This document shows positions 26,483 to 35,972 of a stretch of DNA of 64,000 nucleotides, piece by piece. Position numbers and translations under genes: made by a program. The first letter of the stretch is position 1. Every line of letters starts with the position of its first letter. The notes under the pieces were generated by a model. That model was given only the letters and a program-made list of their open reading frames with translations. It did not search any database and had not been told where the DNA came from. The DNA lies in NCBI GenBank assembly GCA_937873655.1, contig CALMYQ010000125.1, positions 1 through 64,000 of the forward strand. Reading direction: 5' to 3'. The DNA comes from an uncultured Lewinella sp. GTDB taxonomy: Bacteria; Bacteroidota; Bacteroidia; Chitinophagales; Saprospiraceae.

Positions 26483-28696
26483 TTACTTTTCTGCCAGCTC
26501 GGGAGCGGTGTAACTCCCATTTGCGGGCGGATCATTCCGCAATTCGGCAACCCTGCCGGCTTTGATATCCTGCCGGCTGTCGCCGAAGGCGTTCTGCACA
26601 AAGTTCAGGATAGCCGCAATATCCCGGTCCCGGATTTCCTGGCTGGCGCCCAATGCCGGCATGGCGGTGTTGAACTGGTATTTTTGCCCCTGTATGGTGA
26701 TGGGGCCGGTCAGTCCGAACAATGCAATCCGGATCAGGTTGTCGCTTTTACCCAGCACATAGTCCGATTTGTAAAGCGGGGGCGCCAGCGGATCCAGTCC
26801 TTCTCCGTTCATGCCGTGGCAGCCGCTGCAATGCAGCCGGTAGAGGGTCAGGCCGTCCTCATTTTCCGGTTTGGAGCCCGGTACCGGCGGCGGCATGGAA
26901 GCCATTTGTTCCTGGGTGTCCTGAGCTTTTTCCAGAAATGCGTTTAAGGGGTGGTCCATCAGGTTTTTCGCTTTCAGGGTGGCTTGAAGGTCTTTTTCCA
27001 AACCTTCAATACCGCTCACAATGGCTTCTGCCATGATCGTGTCCTGGGGGAATTTTGCGGCGGCGGTACACAGCAGGTCGAAAATCCTGGCCTGATCGGC
27101 CGGAGTGTATTCGGCAACCGCATGCGCTGCGTGGCGGCGGGCAATGGGGTGTTCGCCGAGCAGCCATTGCTCCAGGTAGGGTGGGAGAGGGCCTTTTCCG
27201 GCCGACAGGCCCGACAGCCGGGCTACCGTGGCCTGTGCCTGGTCATCCGTGCTTTGGGCTGCGGCATTCAGGGTGTTGTCATCGAGTTGGCCGAGGCCTT
27301 CCAGCGCCCATAGTGCCAGGATCTGCCGTCCCGGATCGGTCGGGTCGGCCGCCTTCGCCTTCAGGTTGGCGGGCAATACGCCGCCGAAAACAATCTTTTC
27401 CCGGGCTCGTTCCCTGACCCAGGCGTTGGGATGGTCCAGCAGGTCGGTCAGCTCTTCCGGCGTTTTATTGGTGAGGTCAACAGGCGGCTGAACGGGCTGC
27501 TGAACGGCCGTCACCCTGAGGATGCGGCCTTCGCCGACAATCGTATCCAGCCCCTTTTTTTCAATCTGTTCCCGCAGGTAGGAGGTCATATAGGTTTTGT
27601 GCTGGATGATGCCCCGGTGAAAATCGACTATATACAGGGCGCCATCGGGGCCGTTGTACAGATTGACCGGCCGGAAGGCTTCATCGGTGGAGGCCAGGAA
27701 TTCCTTCCCCTGCCAGGCTTGCCGGGCGGTGATTTTTCCGTCGGCAGCCGAAAGGATATTGCGCTTGACCAGGTTGGCCTCAGGCGCGCAAACAAAGGCG
27801 TTGTTTTCGTATTCCGCCGGGAATTGGCCGCCCCTGTAAATGACCGGCCCGCAAGCGGAGGTGAAGTCCACCACTTTTCCTTTCTCGTCCAGAATGCCCT
27901 CCTGGTAACCCCGGTTCACGGCTGTTGCGTGGAGGGGATACAGCCGTTGATCACGCGTCAGCTGTTTGCCGACGCCGTACCTGGGGCGGTAATGCGGATT
28001 AGCGGTCAACACGCCGGGCAGCATCCAGTCGCCGGCCAGTTGGTTGGAATTGTCGTTGAAATACAAGCGGCCGAAATCGTCATTGGAAATGCCCCACTGC
28101 CCGCGGAAGGCGGTCGGGGCTTTGATCCACTCGTCGTTGATGCGGCGGTAACGGTACCTGCTTTTGGCGCAGTAGATCCAGTTGTCATGGTTGAACAGGA
28201 GTCCGTTGGGCTGGTGCTCAACGTTGCCGCCCACGGCGAATAAGGAATCCACCAGCACTTTTTCTCCCGGTTGATCGCCGGCTTCGATGGGTACAAACCA
28301 GAGGTTGGGCGGTTCAGCGTACAACAAGCCGTTGTATACCAGGGCAAGGGCGCGGGGCAGCACCAGCCCGTCCAGAAAAACCATGGACTTGTCGGCCATT
28401 CCATCCCCATCGGTATCCTCCAGTATCGAGATCCGGCCGTTGGGGGCGTCTTCCCCGTTGCCGGTTATGTCCGGCATATATCCCGGCATTTCAACCACCC
28501 ATATCCGGGACCGGTCGTCAAATACCATCGCCACAGGCGATTGGATCAGGGGCTCTGCCGCGACTGCCGACAGCTCGAAACCCGGTTCGATGCGGTAATT
28601 TTGGAAATCGATTGCGTGATCGTCATGATTGCTGCTGCATGCCATCAGACCAAACAGGCCGCAAACAGGAAAAAAAAGTCGGTAGGGAATTCCCAT
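26483..28696 (-). CDS. PVC-type heme-binding cytochrome lipoprotein
   Basis: This 737-residue protein starts at the ATG giving a lipoprotein signal (LMAC, lipid on C20). The N-terminal part (about residues 30-450) is a beta-propeller of the 'membrane-bound dehydrogenase' type (FELSAVAAEPLIQSPVAMVF, VVEMPGYMPD, FNHDNWIYCAKSRYRYR). A helical HEAT-like middle follows (about 460-610), and then a C-terminal cytochrome c domain with the heme-attachment motif CSGCH and a later methionine candidate in FNTAMPALG. These PVC-type proteins are common beside sugar oxidoreductases in Bacteroidota and Planctomycetes and are thought to oxidise saccharides, passing electrons to the heme. The gene is divergent from the Gfo/Idh/MocA gene (168 bp apart), which supports a link to sugar oxidation, but the substrate is unknown. 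Confidence 0.88.
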   Translation of the reverse strand: MGIPYRLFFPVCGLFGLMACSSNHDDHAIDFQNYRIEPGFELSAVAAEPLIQSPVAMVFDDRSRIWVVEMPGYMPDITGNGEDAPNGRISILEDTDGDGMADKSMVFLDGLVLPRALALVYNGLLYAEPPNLWFVPIEAGDQPGEKVLVDSLFAVGGNVEHQPNGLLFNHDNWIYCAKSRYRYRRINDEWIKAPTAFRGQWGISNDDFGRLYFNDNSNQLAGDWMLPGVLTANPHYRPRYGVGKQLTRDQRLYPLHATAVNRGYQEGILDEKGKVVDFTSACGPVIYRGGQFPAEYENNAFVCAPEANLVKRNILSAADGKITARQAWQGKEFLASTDEAFRPVNLYNGPDGALYIVDFHRGIIQHKTYMTSYLREQIEKKGLDTIVGEGRILRVTAVQQPVQPPVDLTNKTPEELTDLLDHPNAWVRERAREKIVFGGVLPANLKAKAADPTDPGRQILALWALEGLGQLDDNTLNAAAQSTDDQAQATVARLSGLSAGKGPLPPYLEQWLLGEHPIARRHAAHAVAEYTPADQARIFDLLCTAAAKFPQDTIMAEAIVSGIEGLEKDLQATLKAKNLMDHPLNAFLEKAQDTQEQMASMPPPVPGSKPENEDGLTLYRLHCSGCHGMNGEGLDPLAPPLYKSDYVLGKSDNLIRIALFGLTGPITIQGQKYQFNTAMPALGASQEIRDRDIAAILNFVQNAFGDSRQDIKAGRVAELRNDPPANGSYTAPELAEK

Positions 28697-28864
28697 TAGT
28701 GAAAAAATTTTTACTTTCGGCCAGGGCCAATAGTTTATCTGCAGTGCTCCATATCCGATTCCGGACCCCCAAAAGTACACCACTAATCTAAAAGAATGAT
28801 AAAACGTATCTTTTAACTACAACCTGGTTTCATTTCGCAGCATTAAAATAAAAATCCTTTAATC

Positions 28865-30193
28865 GTGAGTACAAGACGAAAATTTATCCAACAAGCAGCT
28901 GTCGGAACGGCCGCCACGCTGGTTCCGGTTCCCTTTTTTGCCAAAGGCTCGCCTGCCAAAAAAATTACCGTTGCTGTCATGGGCGTTCGAAGCCGGGGGT
29001 ATGCCCTGGCCACCAATTACGCTCAAATGCCCGATACCGAAGTAGCCTATATCTGCGATGTAGATAAGGAATACCTGGAAAAAGGGTTGGACGCCGTGGA
29101 AAAACTCCAGGGCAAGCGCCCGAAAGGGGAAAAGGATATTCGCAAAGTATTGGAAGATAAATCCATTGATGCCCTGGTGATCGCCGCACCCGATCACTGG
29201 CATGCGCCGGCAGCCCTCCTTGGAGTACAGGCCGGTAAGCATGTTTACGTCGAGAAACCCTGCGCACATAACCCGAACGAAGGGGAAATGCTGGTGGCGG
29301 CCGAAAAGAAATACGGCCGGATCATCCAGATGGGCAACCAGCGCCGGTCATGGAGCAAGGTCGTTGAAGGCATCAACGAATTGCACGCCGGCATCATCGG
29401 CCGGGTCTATTTTGCCAAAGGCTGGTACACCAATAACCGCGCTTCCATCGGTTTCGGCAAAGAAGTGCCCGTGCCGGACAAGCTGGACTGGGACCTGTGG
29501 CAGGGCCCGGCGCCGCGCACCGCTTACCACGACAACTACCACCCGTACGAATGGCATTGGTTCCGCCGCTGGGGTACCGGCGAGGCCCTCAACAACGGCA
29601 CCCATGAGATCGATGTGATCCGCTGGGGGCTGGATGTGGATTATCCTTCCAAAGTGGTCGCCACCGGAGGCCGGTACCACTTCCGCGATGATTGGCAATT
29701 CCCGGATACCATGGTCATCAATTTCGAATTTGACAAAGGCGCCGCTGCCAGCTGGGAAAGCAGGTCCTGCAATACTTATCCCATCGAAGGCGACAGCCGG
29801 GGCAATATCTTCTTCGGAGAGAAAGGCTCCATGGTGATCATCGGCAACAATTATTCTGTTTACGACAATTCGCCGAAGCCCAACCTGATCAAATCCGTCA
29901 AGGAAGAACGCAGCAATACGACGGCGGTTTCCAACAATACCATGAGCCCGGACGCTAACCTGGACGGGGTGCATATCAAGAATTTCCTGGACGGCATCCG
30001 CGACGGCAAACCGGTCAGCAGCCCCGTGCACGAGGGCTTCAAGAGCGTGCTGATGTGCCAGTTGGGCAATATCTCCTGGATGACCGGCCGGCAACTTCAT
30101 ATCGACCCCCGCAACGGCCATATCATGGGCGACCCTGAAGCCATGGCGCATTGGTCGAGGGAATATGAACCTGGCTGGGCGCCGGTTGTTTAA
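28865..30193 (+). CDS. Tat-exported Gfo/Idh/MocA-family oxidoreductase
   Basis: This 442-residue protein starts at a GTG whose product carries a twin-arginine signal (STRRKFIQQAAVGTAATLV), so it is exported folded with its nicotinamide cofactor. Residues about 33-160 form the Rossmann domain, with VAVMGVRSRG as nucleotide-binding loop and the catalytic EKP at 130-132. The C-terminal alpha/beta domain holds the GTHEIDVIRWGL segment typical of the family. These enzymes oxidise or reduce sugars and inositols, and periplasmic members have been linked to glycoside 3-oxidation followed by lyase cleavage. The divergent PVC-type cytochrome could accept the electrons and the GH113-like gene follows 22 bp later; that functional link is inferred from position. 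Confidence 0.92.
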   Translation: MSTRRKFIQQAAVGTAATLVPVPFFAKGSPAKKITVAVMGVRSRGYALATNYAQMPDTEVAYICDVDKEYLEKGLDAVEKLQGKRPKGEKDIRKVLEDKSIDALVIAAPDHWHAPAALLGVQAGKHVYVEKPCAHNPNEGEMLVAAEKKYGRIIQMGNQRRSWSKVVEGINELHAGIIGRVYFAKGWYTNNRASIGFGKEVPVPDKLDWDLWQGPAPRTAYHDNYHPYEWHWFRRWGTGEALNNGTHEIDVIRWGLDVDYPSKVVATGGRYHFRDDWQFPDTMVINFEFDKGAAASWESRSCNTYPIEGDSRGNIFFGEKGSMVIIGNNYSVYDNSPKPNLIKSVKEERSNTTAVSNNTMSPDANLDGVHIKNFLDGIRDGKPVSSPVHEGFKSVLMCQLGNISWMTGRQLHIDPRNGHIMGDPEAMAHWSREYEPGWAPVV

Positions 30194-30215
30194 CAGATCA
30201 GAGAACATCGGGATC

Positions 30216-32519
30216 ATGAAAGTGCTGATTCGATTGTTAATGTGCATTGCGGTAACCTGGGCTTTCAAATGCGATGAGCCGGCTCCCGACTCCGCATCGG
30301 CTCAGGAGGCCTCCGAAAACGGACCTTCCCGCAGGGATATGCGGTCCGCATACCGCCGGGCAGGCGCTGTTCAGATCGTTTACAGCACGGCTGATCCCGA
30401 TGTTGTTCCGGTTTATTTGCAATACGCTGATTCCCTCCGGGCTAACCTGAGGGGGCGATTGGCGGTTTCGGTTCTTGCGGATTCAGATCTGTCCATGGAA
30501 AAACTCCGGGAATCTCCGCTCATTCTCGTAGGGCGCAACTTCAAACAGGGTGCGATCGACAGCATCCTGAACGGACTGCCTTTCAAACTGTCAACCGGCA
30601 GCTGGGAATTTGACGGTAAGGAATACACCGGCCCGGAGTTACTGTTCCGGCTCAATCAGTATCCCAACCCGCTCAACCGGCAAATGCCGGTGACCCTGAT
30701 CAGCGCCAACCGGGATCAAAACCTCGCGGATTGGATTCGCCAACAGAGCGGGAACGGGGGCGGCGGCTTCTTTTTCGGCGGCTGGGGGTATGAGATCTTT
30801 GACCGCAACGAAACCGTTGCCATGGGCGAATTCACCGACGGCTCCTGGACAATCGACCGGACCAGCCAACGGGATTTTTCCAGATATGGGGATACCCTCT
30901 CGCGGTCGGCTCATTTTGTCTTCATCGACAAAGGCGCCGGCCTGACCGCCGATCAACTCAATAACCTGCAATCGGGGTGCGAAGCCGGCATTGCCAGGAT
31001 CGGAGCTTATCTCGGAACGGACCGCCCGCTGCCTTCCATCCGGTATTACCTTTACGGCGCCGCGGAAGACAAAGGGCTTCAACTCAGGGATATGGACCCC
31101 GCTCAGATCAACCCGGACAAGAATGAGGTGTATGTCCTGGCAACCCCTCCATTCAACGGCCAGACACTGCAGCCCGAAAACTACCTGGCGCTGAACGCCT
31201 GGCTGGGCAAAGCTTCCAAACCCTTTCTCGCACGGGGCCTGGCCGTCTTCTTCACCGGGGCCTGGCACCAAAAAGGCTACACTTACTGGGCCGGTCGGCT
31301 GAATGAGTCCGGCAATCTTCCGGCGCTTCGGGAACTGCTGGATGATGAAGCCTTCAGCAGGGAATCCGGGTTGGTGATGGATTGTTCCGCAGCTTCATTC
31401 TGCGCCTACCTCCTGGATGCCTGGGGAAAGGAAAAATTCCTGGAGAAATACCGGGATTGGTCTCCGCCGGACCAGGCCGAAACGGATCGGCTTGAATCGG
31501 GCTGGAAAACCTGGCTGACCCGCTACGGGGCCGGGGATCAACCCGTTTTCAAAATGAAACTGACCGCCCTCAAAGGCTTCAATTTTGCCCATGAAGGGTA
31601 CCAGGTCTTCAACGGCTACGGATCCCGGATGGCGGAAGCCTCCCTGACCAAACTCAGCAGGTTGGGCGCCAATACGGTCGCATTGGTGCCATACGGGTTT
31701 ATGCGCGATGCCGACCGGCCCGGATTCATCGGTGTTGATCACGGCGCCGGCGGCGAGAATGACGAATCCGTGATACAGTCTGCCTGGTTTGCGCACCGCA
31801 ACGGATTGACTACCCTGCTAAAACCCCAGATCTGGGTTTCGAGAGGTTGGCCCGGGGATGTACAGATGACCTCCGAGAAGGACTGGAAGCAATTCTTTGA
31901 TTTCTACTACCGCTGGATCCGGCATTATGCCCTGATGGCGGAAATGGAACATATGGACGCCCTGTGCATCGGGGTCGAATTTGCCAAGGCCACAGTCGGA
32001 CATCCGGAAGCGTGGAAACAGATCATCCGGAAGATCCGGGGCATTTATTCCGGCCCGGTCACCTACGCCGCCAATTGGGGCGAGGAGTTTGAGAACCTGA
32101 CTTTCTGGGATGAACTGGACTACATCGGACTGGATTGTTATTATCCGCTCAGCGACAAACAATCGCCGGAAAAGAGCGAGCTGCAGGCGGCTTTCGCGAA
32201 AGTGTTGGACAAAGTGGAACGGATCAGCCGGCAATACCACAAGCCGGTCATCTTTACGGAGATCGGATTCCGGAGCGTCGCCACGCCCTGGCGCAATCCG
32301 CACGCCGAAAGGGGCGACCGTCCGGTTGACCAGAAAGCCCAGGACCTCTGCTACGAAGTGGTCTTCGAAGGCCTGAGGGCCAAGCCTTGGGTTGCAGGCG
32401 TTCTGTGGTGGAAATGGCCCAGTTATCTGGATTATGACGGAGACGGCGGCGGCTGTTTTTCACCCAACAACAAGCTGGCGGAGGCAACCTTGAAAAAATG
32501 GTTCGGCAACCCCGAATGA
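30216..32519 (+). CDS. GH113-like TIM-barrel glycosidase with novel N-terminal half
   Basis: This 767-residue protein starts at an ATG (30216) giving a hydrophobic signal that ends near FKCDEP, probably a lipoprotein (Cys at residue 20 or nearby, non-canonical box). The C-terminal region (about residues 445-767) matches GH113-type (beta/alpha)8 enzymes: GFNFAHEGYQVF, LGANTVALVPYGFM, LKPQIWVSRGWPGD, and the two candidate catalytic glutamates in ALCIGVEFAK and IFTEIGFRS, closing with VLWWKWPS. GH113 contains beta-mannanases; the substrate here is not determined. The N-terminal 440 residues contain VTLISANRDQNLADWI and a possible M1-like or basic-secretory-protein-like helical stretch without an HExxH motif, and I do not recognise them. 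It probably forms an operon with the oxidoreductase 22 bp upstream. Confidence 0.75.
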   Translation: MKVLIRLLMCIAVTWAFKCDEPAPDSASAQEASENGPSRRDMRSAYRRAGAVQIVYSTADPDVVPVYLQYADSLRANLRGRLAVSVLADSDLSMEKLRESPLILVGRNFKQGAIDSILNGLPFKLSTGSWEFDGKEYTGPELLFRLNQYPNPLNRQMPVTLISANRDQNLADWIRQQSGNGGGGFFFGGWGYEIFDRNETVAMGEFTDGSWTIDRTSQRDFSRYGDTLSRSAHFVFIDKGAGLTADQLNNLQSGCEAGIARIGAYLGTDRPLPSIRYYLYGAAEDKGLQLRDMDPAQINPDKNEVYVLATPPFNGQTLQPENYLALNAWLGKASKPFLARGLAVFFTGAWHQKGYTYWAGRLNESGNLPALRELLDDEAFSRESGLVMDCSAASFCAYLLDAWGKEKFLEKYRDWSPPDQAETDRLESGWKTWLTRYGAGDQPVFKMKLTALKGFNFAHEGYQVFNGYGSRMAEASLTKLSRLGANTVALVPYGFMRDADRPGFIGVDHGAGGENDESVIQSAWFAHRNGLTTLLKPQIWVSRGWPGDVQMTSEKDWKQFFDFYYRWIRHYALMAEMEHMDALCIGVEFAKATVGHPEAWKQIIRKIRGIYSGPVTYAANWGEEFENLTFWDELDYIGLDCYYPLSDKQSPEKSELQAAFAKVLDKVERISRQYHKPVIFTEIGFRSVATPWRNPHAERGDRPVDQKAQDLCYEVVFEGLRAKPWVAGVLWWKWPSYLDYDGDGGGCFSPNNKLAEATLKKWFGNPE

Positions 32520-32525
32520 AGCATT

Positions 32526-34478
32526 TTACCCGCCCAATGATTTCCGGTTCTTGAAAATAATGGACAGGTCATTTAACGGGGTATAATTCCTGGCATATAA
32601 CCGGTCCAGCTGACGGGCATTAACCGCTGAAATACCCGTTTCCTCCCAATAGGTGGACGGCGAAATGACCCCGGGTTTGAGCTCAGGGAGCTGTCCTTTT
32701 TCTGGTGAAGCGTGATATCCCACCCAGGTTTTTCTGCCCCGCAGCACTTCCCATCCGTGTTTGATCAATCCGGACCTTTTGCGCACCCAGATCCATTGCA
32801 GCGGAAAGGTCAACAGGACCAACAGCGCAGTCAATACATCCACTACCCGCTTGTTGCGCCGGTTTTCCGGGAAGGCGATGGCAAAGGGCGTTTCCAGGGT
32901 GTACAATTGCCCCGCGGCATTTTTGGAACTGCTGCCGACCACGGTTTGGCTGCCTTCGGCGATCATCCGGTACTTGATCCCGGGCCCCAGCCGGCTCATC
33001 CATTCGATGACCCGGCCATGACCGGTATCCTGCATGCAAAAGATCAGTTCCCGGATCCGGAATAGGGCTGTCACCCGTTCCAGGTTATCGAAATGCCCGA
33101 TCACCTTATCCCCATCAAGGCCGGCTTCAGGGGCGATCCTGCCGGTGTACCGCCGTTTCAATCCGGTATCCTGCAATAATTTCAAGACCCTGGCCGCCTC
33201 GGCTTCCGACCCGGCAACGGCCATGCTGGAGGCGGCAGCACGGTCGGGGTAGAAGCTGCCGTAAGCGGTAAAATGCAATAGAGACCGGATGGCCGTCATG
33301 CTGACCAAAGCCCAACCTGCACCCAGGATCAGCAAGGCCCTCGACGGGCGGTAGGCCAAACCAAGAAAACCATACACCGCTGCCGACAACACGGTGCCCA
33401 GGAAAATACCCCGCACCACACGGCGAATATTGGTTTCACGGTCGTATCCGCCGCTGAAGAAGACGCTCAGGATCCAGATGGCGGTGTATAGCGGAAAATT
33501 GAAATAAGTGACCAGATCGTCGTAATAATCCGGATCGTGGAAATGGTAATTGGCCCAGAACTGTTTCAGGGTTACCAGGCCGGCAAAGATCAGCAGGGCG
33601 TCCAGAATGGGCAACCGGGCGCGGTGGAAGAAATTGCCGATCACCGTGATGACCGCCCTGAGGTATACCGCGGTTTGCAGCATGAACACGAACAACCGGG
33701 CTCTTTCTCCCCTGAAGTGTTTTTGTGCGAAAATGATCATGGCCTGGTAAAAGATCCGGACATAATTCAGGGTGCCTTTTTTGGTGCTCTCGCCCTTGAA
33801 ATGGATGATTTTGACATCGGGAAGGAAATAGTTCTGATAGCCGGCCTGGATCAATCGGTAGGAAAGGTCGATGTCTTCGCCGTACATGAAGAAAGATTCA
33901 TCCAGTAAACCCGACTTCGCCAGCGCTTCGCTCCGCATCAGCATGAAGGCCCCCGAAAGGATATCGGCTTCATGCGGCTCATCCATCGGCAAATAGCCCA
34001 GGTAATAGGTGTTGAACCACTTCGATCGGGGAAACAGACGGGAAAGGCCCGCAGTTTTGCAAAAGGCGACCCATGGGGTAGGGAAGCCCCTTCTCGATTC
34101 CGGCAGGAATTGACCGGATCCGTCAAGCATATGCACTCCCAGACCGCCCGCTTCCGGATGCCGGTCCATAAAGGACAAACATTTGGAAAAAGTATTTTCT
34201 GCAACAATGGTATCGGGGTTGAGGAGCAGGATAAATTCGCCGGAGGCCTGCCGGATGGCCTGGTTGTTGGCCCTGGCAAAGCCCGGATTGTCATCGTTGG
34301 CGATAAGCCTGACCCAGGGAAATTTCTCGCGGACCAGGTTCGCGGATCCGTCTGCCGAGTTGTTGTCAACCACCCAGGTCTCAACCGCCAATCCTTCCGA
34401 AGCCTTGCGGACGGAATTCAGCGCCTGTTCGAGGAAGTATTTGACATTATAGCTGACGATGACAACGGAGAGCTTCAT
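32526..34478 (-). CDS. GT2 glycosyltransferase fused to a degenerate sugar-transferase-like half
   Basis: This 650-residue protein has an N-terminal GT2 domain (about residues 1-260) related to rhamnosyl/WbbL-type enzymes: VVIVSYNVKYFLEQAL, VVDNNSADGS, the DxD-like LLNPDTIV, and FMYGEDIDLSYRL as acid-base region. Residues about 265-420 contain several membrane spans. The C-terminal third has the layout of polyprenyl-phosphate glycosylphosphotransferases: a Rossmann-like part (AVAGSEAEAARVLKLLQDTG), a hydrophobic hairpin after NKRVVDVL, and LRGRKTWVGY in the place of the usual LRGDMSLVGPRP. The catalytic loop with SPGP and the DE pair is missing, so this part is probably non-catalytic. It would act at the inner membrane in surface polysaccharide or lipid-linked glycan assembly. 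It converges with the GH113-like gene, stops 6 bp apart. Confidence 0.8.
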   Translation of the reverse strand: MKLSVVIVSYNVKYFLEQALNSVRKASEGLAVETWVVDNNSADGSANLVREKFPWVRLIANDDNPGFARANNQAIRQASGEFILLLNPDTIVAENTFSKCLSFMDRHPEAGGLGVHMLDGSGQFLPESRRGFPTPWVAFCKTAGLSRLFPRSKWFNTYYLGYLPMDEPHEADILSGAFMLMRSEALAKSGLLDESFFMYGEDIDLSYRLIQAGYQNYFLPDVKIIHFKGESTKKGTLNYVRIFYQAMIIFAQKHFRGERARLFVFMLQTAVYLRAVITVIGNFFHRARLPILDALLIFAGLVTLKQFWANYHFHDPDYYDDLVTYFNFPLYTAIWILSVFFSGGYDRETNIRRVVRGIFLGTVLSAAVYGFLGLAYRPSRALLILGAGWALVSMTAIRSLLHFTAYGSFYPDRAAASSMAVAGSEAEAARVLKLLQDTGLKRRYTGRIAPEAGLDGDKVIGHFDNLERVTALFRIRELIFCMQDTGHGRVIEWMSRLGPGIKYRMIAEGSQTVVGSSSKNAAGQLYTLETPFAIAFPENRRNKRVVDVLTALLVLLTFPLQWIWVRKRSGLIKHGWEVLRGRKTWVGYHASPEKGQLPELKPGVISPSTYWEETGISAVNARQLDRLYARNYTPLNDLSIIFKNRKSLGG

Positions 34479-34565
34479 CCGGCCGGGAAAAGTTAATCAA
34501 GCAAAAATGGGCATTCTCCCTCCGAACTTCTTCTCGCAAGGGATTGGCAAAGTTAGGTAAAACCG

Positions 34566-35963
34566 TCAATTTTTGCATTTTATCACAATGAGCCCCGGGT
34601 TTTGCTCGATCACCCGTTGAATGATGCGGTTCGTTTCCGGATTCCCCTTCCGGTACCGGACCGCATCCCTGAGGTTTTCCTGGGTAAAAGGGTCAGCAGC
34701 GGATATGTACCCGTAGCCGCAGTAATTCCCGTTCTCAACCAGAACGACGGCCTTTTCACCGGGATCCCTTCCCTGGTCAATGAGGAAAAAGTCCTCTTCG
34801 AATACGGTCCGCAGCGATACCATTGCGGCATGCGCCCGCTCATTGTAGGCATCTGCGGATTCCGCCTCAACGCACGCGCCGCCGCATTGGTGGAGATGAT
34901 AATGAAAACAGGCCCCTTTCCCGGATTCCAGCCCGCAGTATTTGGAACAGAGCTCAAACTGCTTCAATACGGATTCCAGGCGCCCTTTGGCACGGGTCAG
35001 GGTAGGGTATTCGGACACCAGGTTCAGCTTTTTCCGTTCTCTGGCGCTGGTCCTTCCGAATCCGAAACACAGGTAGCCGGCAGTATTGACGTAGTGGTGG
35101 ATGACAAACGGGAATTGTTTTTGCCGCTGCGCCCGGTTGACTTCCGGGTGAAGGGTCTTGATTTCATGCGATTCGAGGAGCAGAGCCACCATTTCACTGC
35201 CGGTCACTTCGCAGGAGATATGGTGGACCGCGGCGTGGAGTTTCAGGGCTTTATCCGTCTGGTCGGTGAAATGTTCGGCGATCCGCTTCCGGATATTGAT
35301 GCTTTTGCCGACATAGATTACGGTGCCCGTTTGATCATGGAGATAATAGACCCCGCAGGTGTCGGGCAGGGCGTGGATGTCCTCCAGGTTGAGGTGATTG
35401 GGAAATTTGGATTCCCTGATGCCCAGGTTGACCAGCGTGCTGATCTCCGATTCTGCCCGTTCTTTGGTCAGGATCCGCTCGAACAGGTCGGTGGTGGCCA
35501 GCGCGTCGGCCATGGCCCGGTGGCGGTCGTCCACCCGGATGTTGAAATGCCGGATCAGGTTGCCCAGGCTGTAAGAACCCAGGCCCGGAAAGACCTTGCG
35601 GCTCAGCCGGACGGTGCACAACTGCTTGCGGGTGAAAGCGTACCCCAGGCGGGCGAACTCTTCCTTGAGAAAGCCATAGTCGAACCGGACATTGTGCGCC
35701 ACAAAAATGGCCCCTTCCGTCATCTCCACCACTTTTTTGGCCACTTCAAAAAAACGCGGCGCACCGGCTACCATTTCCTGGGTGATGCCGGTGAGCTGAG
35801 TGATGCCGTACGGGATATAACATTCGGGGTTGATGAGCGTTTCAAACTTGTCCACTATTTTTTCACCGTCGTGAAGGACTATGGCAATTTCCGTAATTTT
35901 ATCGCGGGAGGCCCGCCCTCCGGTGGTTTCCAGGTCGATTATGGCATAGAATTTCTCTTTCAT
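34566..35963 (-). CDS. DnaQ-like 3'-5' exonuclease fused to GIY-YIG nuclease (UvrC/Cho-like)
   Basis: This 465-residue protein has an N-terminal DEDDh exonuclease domain (about residues 1-170: YAIIDLETTGG, VAHNVRFDYGFL, then the HRAMADALAT motif). A GIY-YIG endonuclease domain follows (about 195-275: CGVYYLHDQTGTVIYVGKS, then IRKRIAEHF), and a C-terminal region contains CSKYCGLESGKGACFHYHL, matching the UvrC cysteine-containing segment. This fusion is a known DNA-repair-associated architecture in several bacterial phyla and combines the incision function of UvrC/Cho with an exonuclease. The ATG at 35963 is chosen because it precedes MKEKFYAIID directly. The divergent namZ start is only 9 bp away, so at least one promoter lies in coding sequence. 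Confidence 0.92.
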   Translation of the reverse strand: MKEKFYAIIDLETTGGRASRDKITEIAIVLHDGEKIVDKFETLINPECYIPYGITQLTGITQEMVAGAPRFFEVAKKVVEMTEGAIFVAHNVRFDYGFLKEEFARLGYAFTRKQLCTVRLSRKVFPGLGSYSLGNLIRHFNIRVDDRHRAMADALATTDLFERILTKERAESEISTLVNLGIRESKFPNHLNLEDIHALPDTCGVYYLHDQTGTVIYVGKSINIRKRIAEHFTDQTDKALKLHAAVHHISCEVTGSEMVALLLESHEIKTLHPEVNRAQRQKQFPFVIHHYVNTAGYLCFGFGRTSARERKKLNLVSEYPTLTRAKGRLESVLKQFELCSKYCGLESGKGACFHYHLHQCGGACVEAESADAYNERAHAAMVSLRTVFEEDFFLIDQGRDPGEKAVVLVENGNYCGYGYISAADPFTQENLRDAVRYRKGNPETNRIIQRVIEQNPGLIVIKCKN

Positions 35964-35972
35964 AAAAAGATA

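Noticed and set aside
34602..35972. Long plus-strand open frame joined in frame to namZ
   Set aside because: It is the complementary strand of the DnaQ/GIY-YIG gene and has no family similarity; namZ begins at its own signal peptide at 35973.
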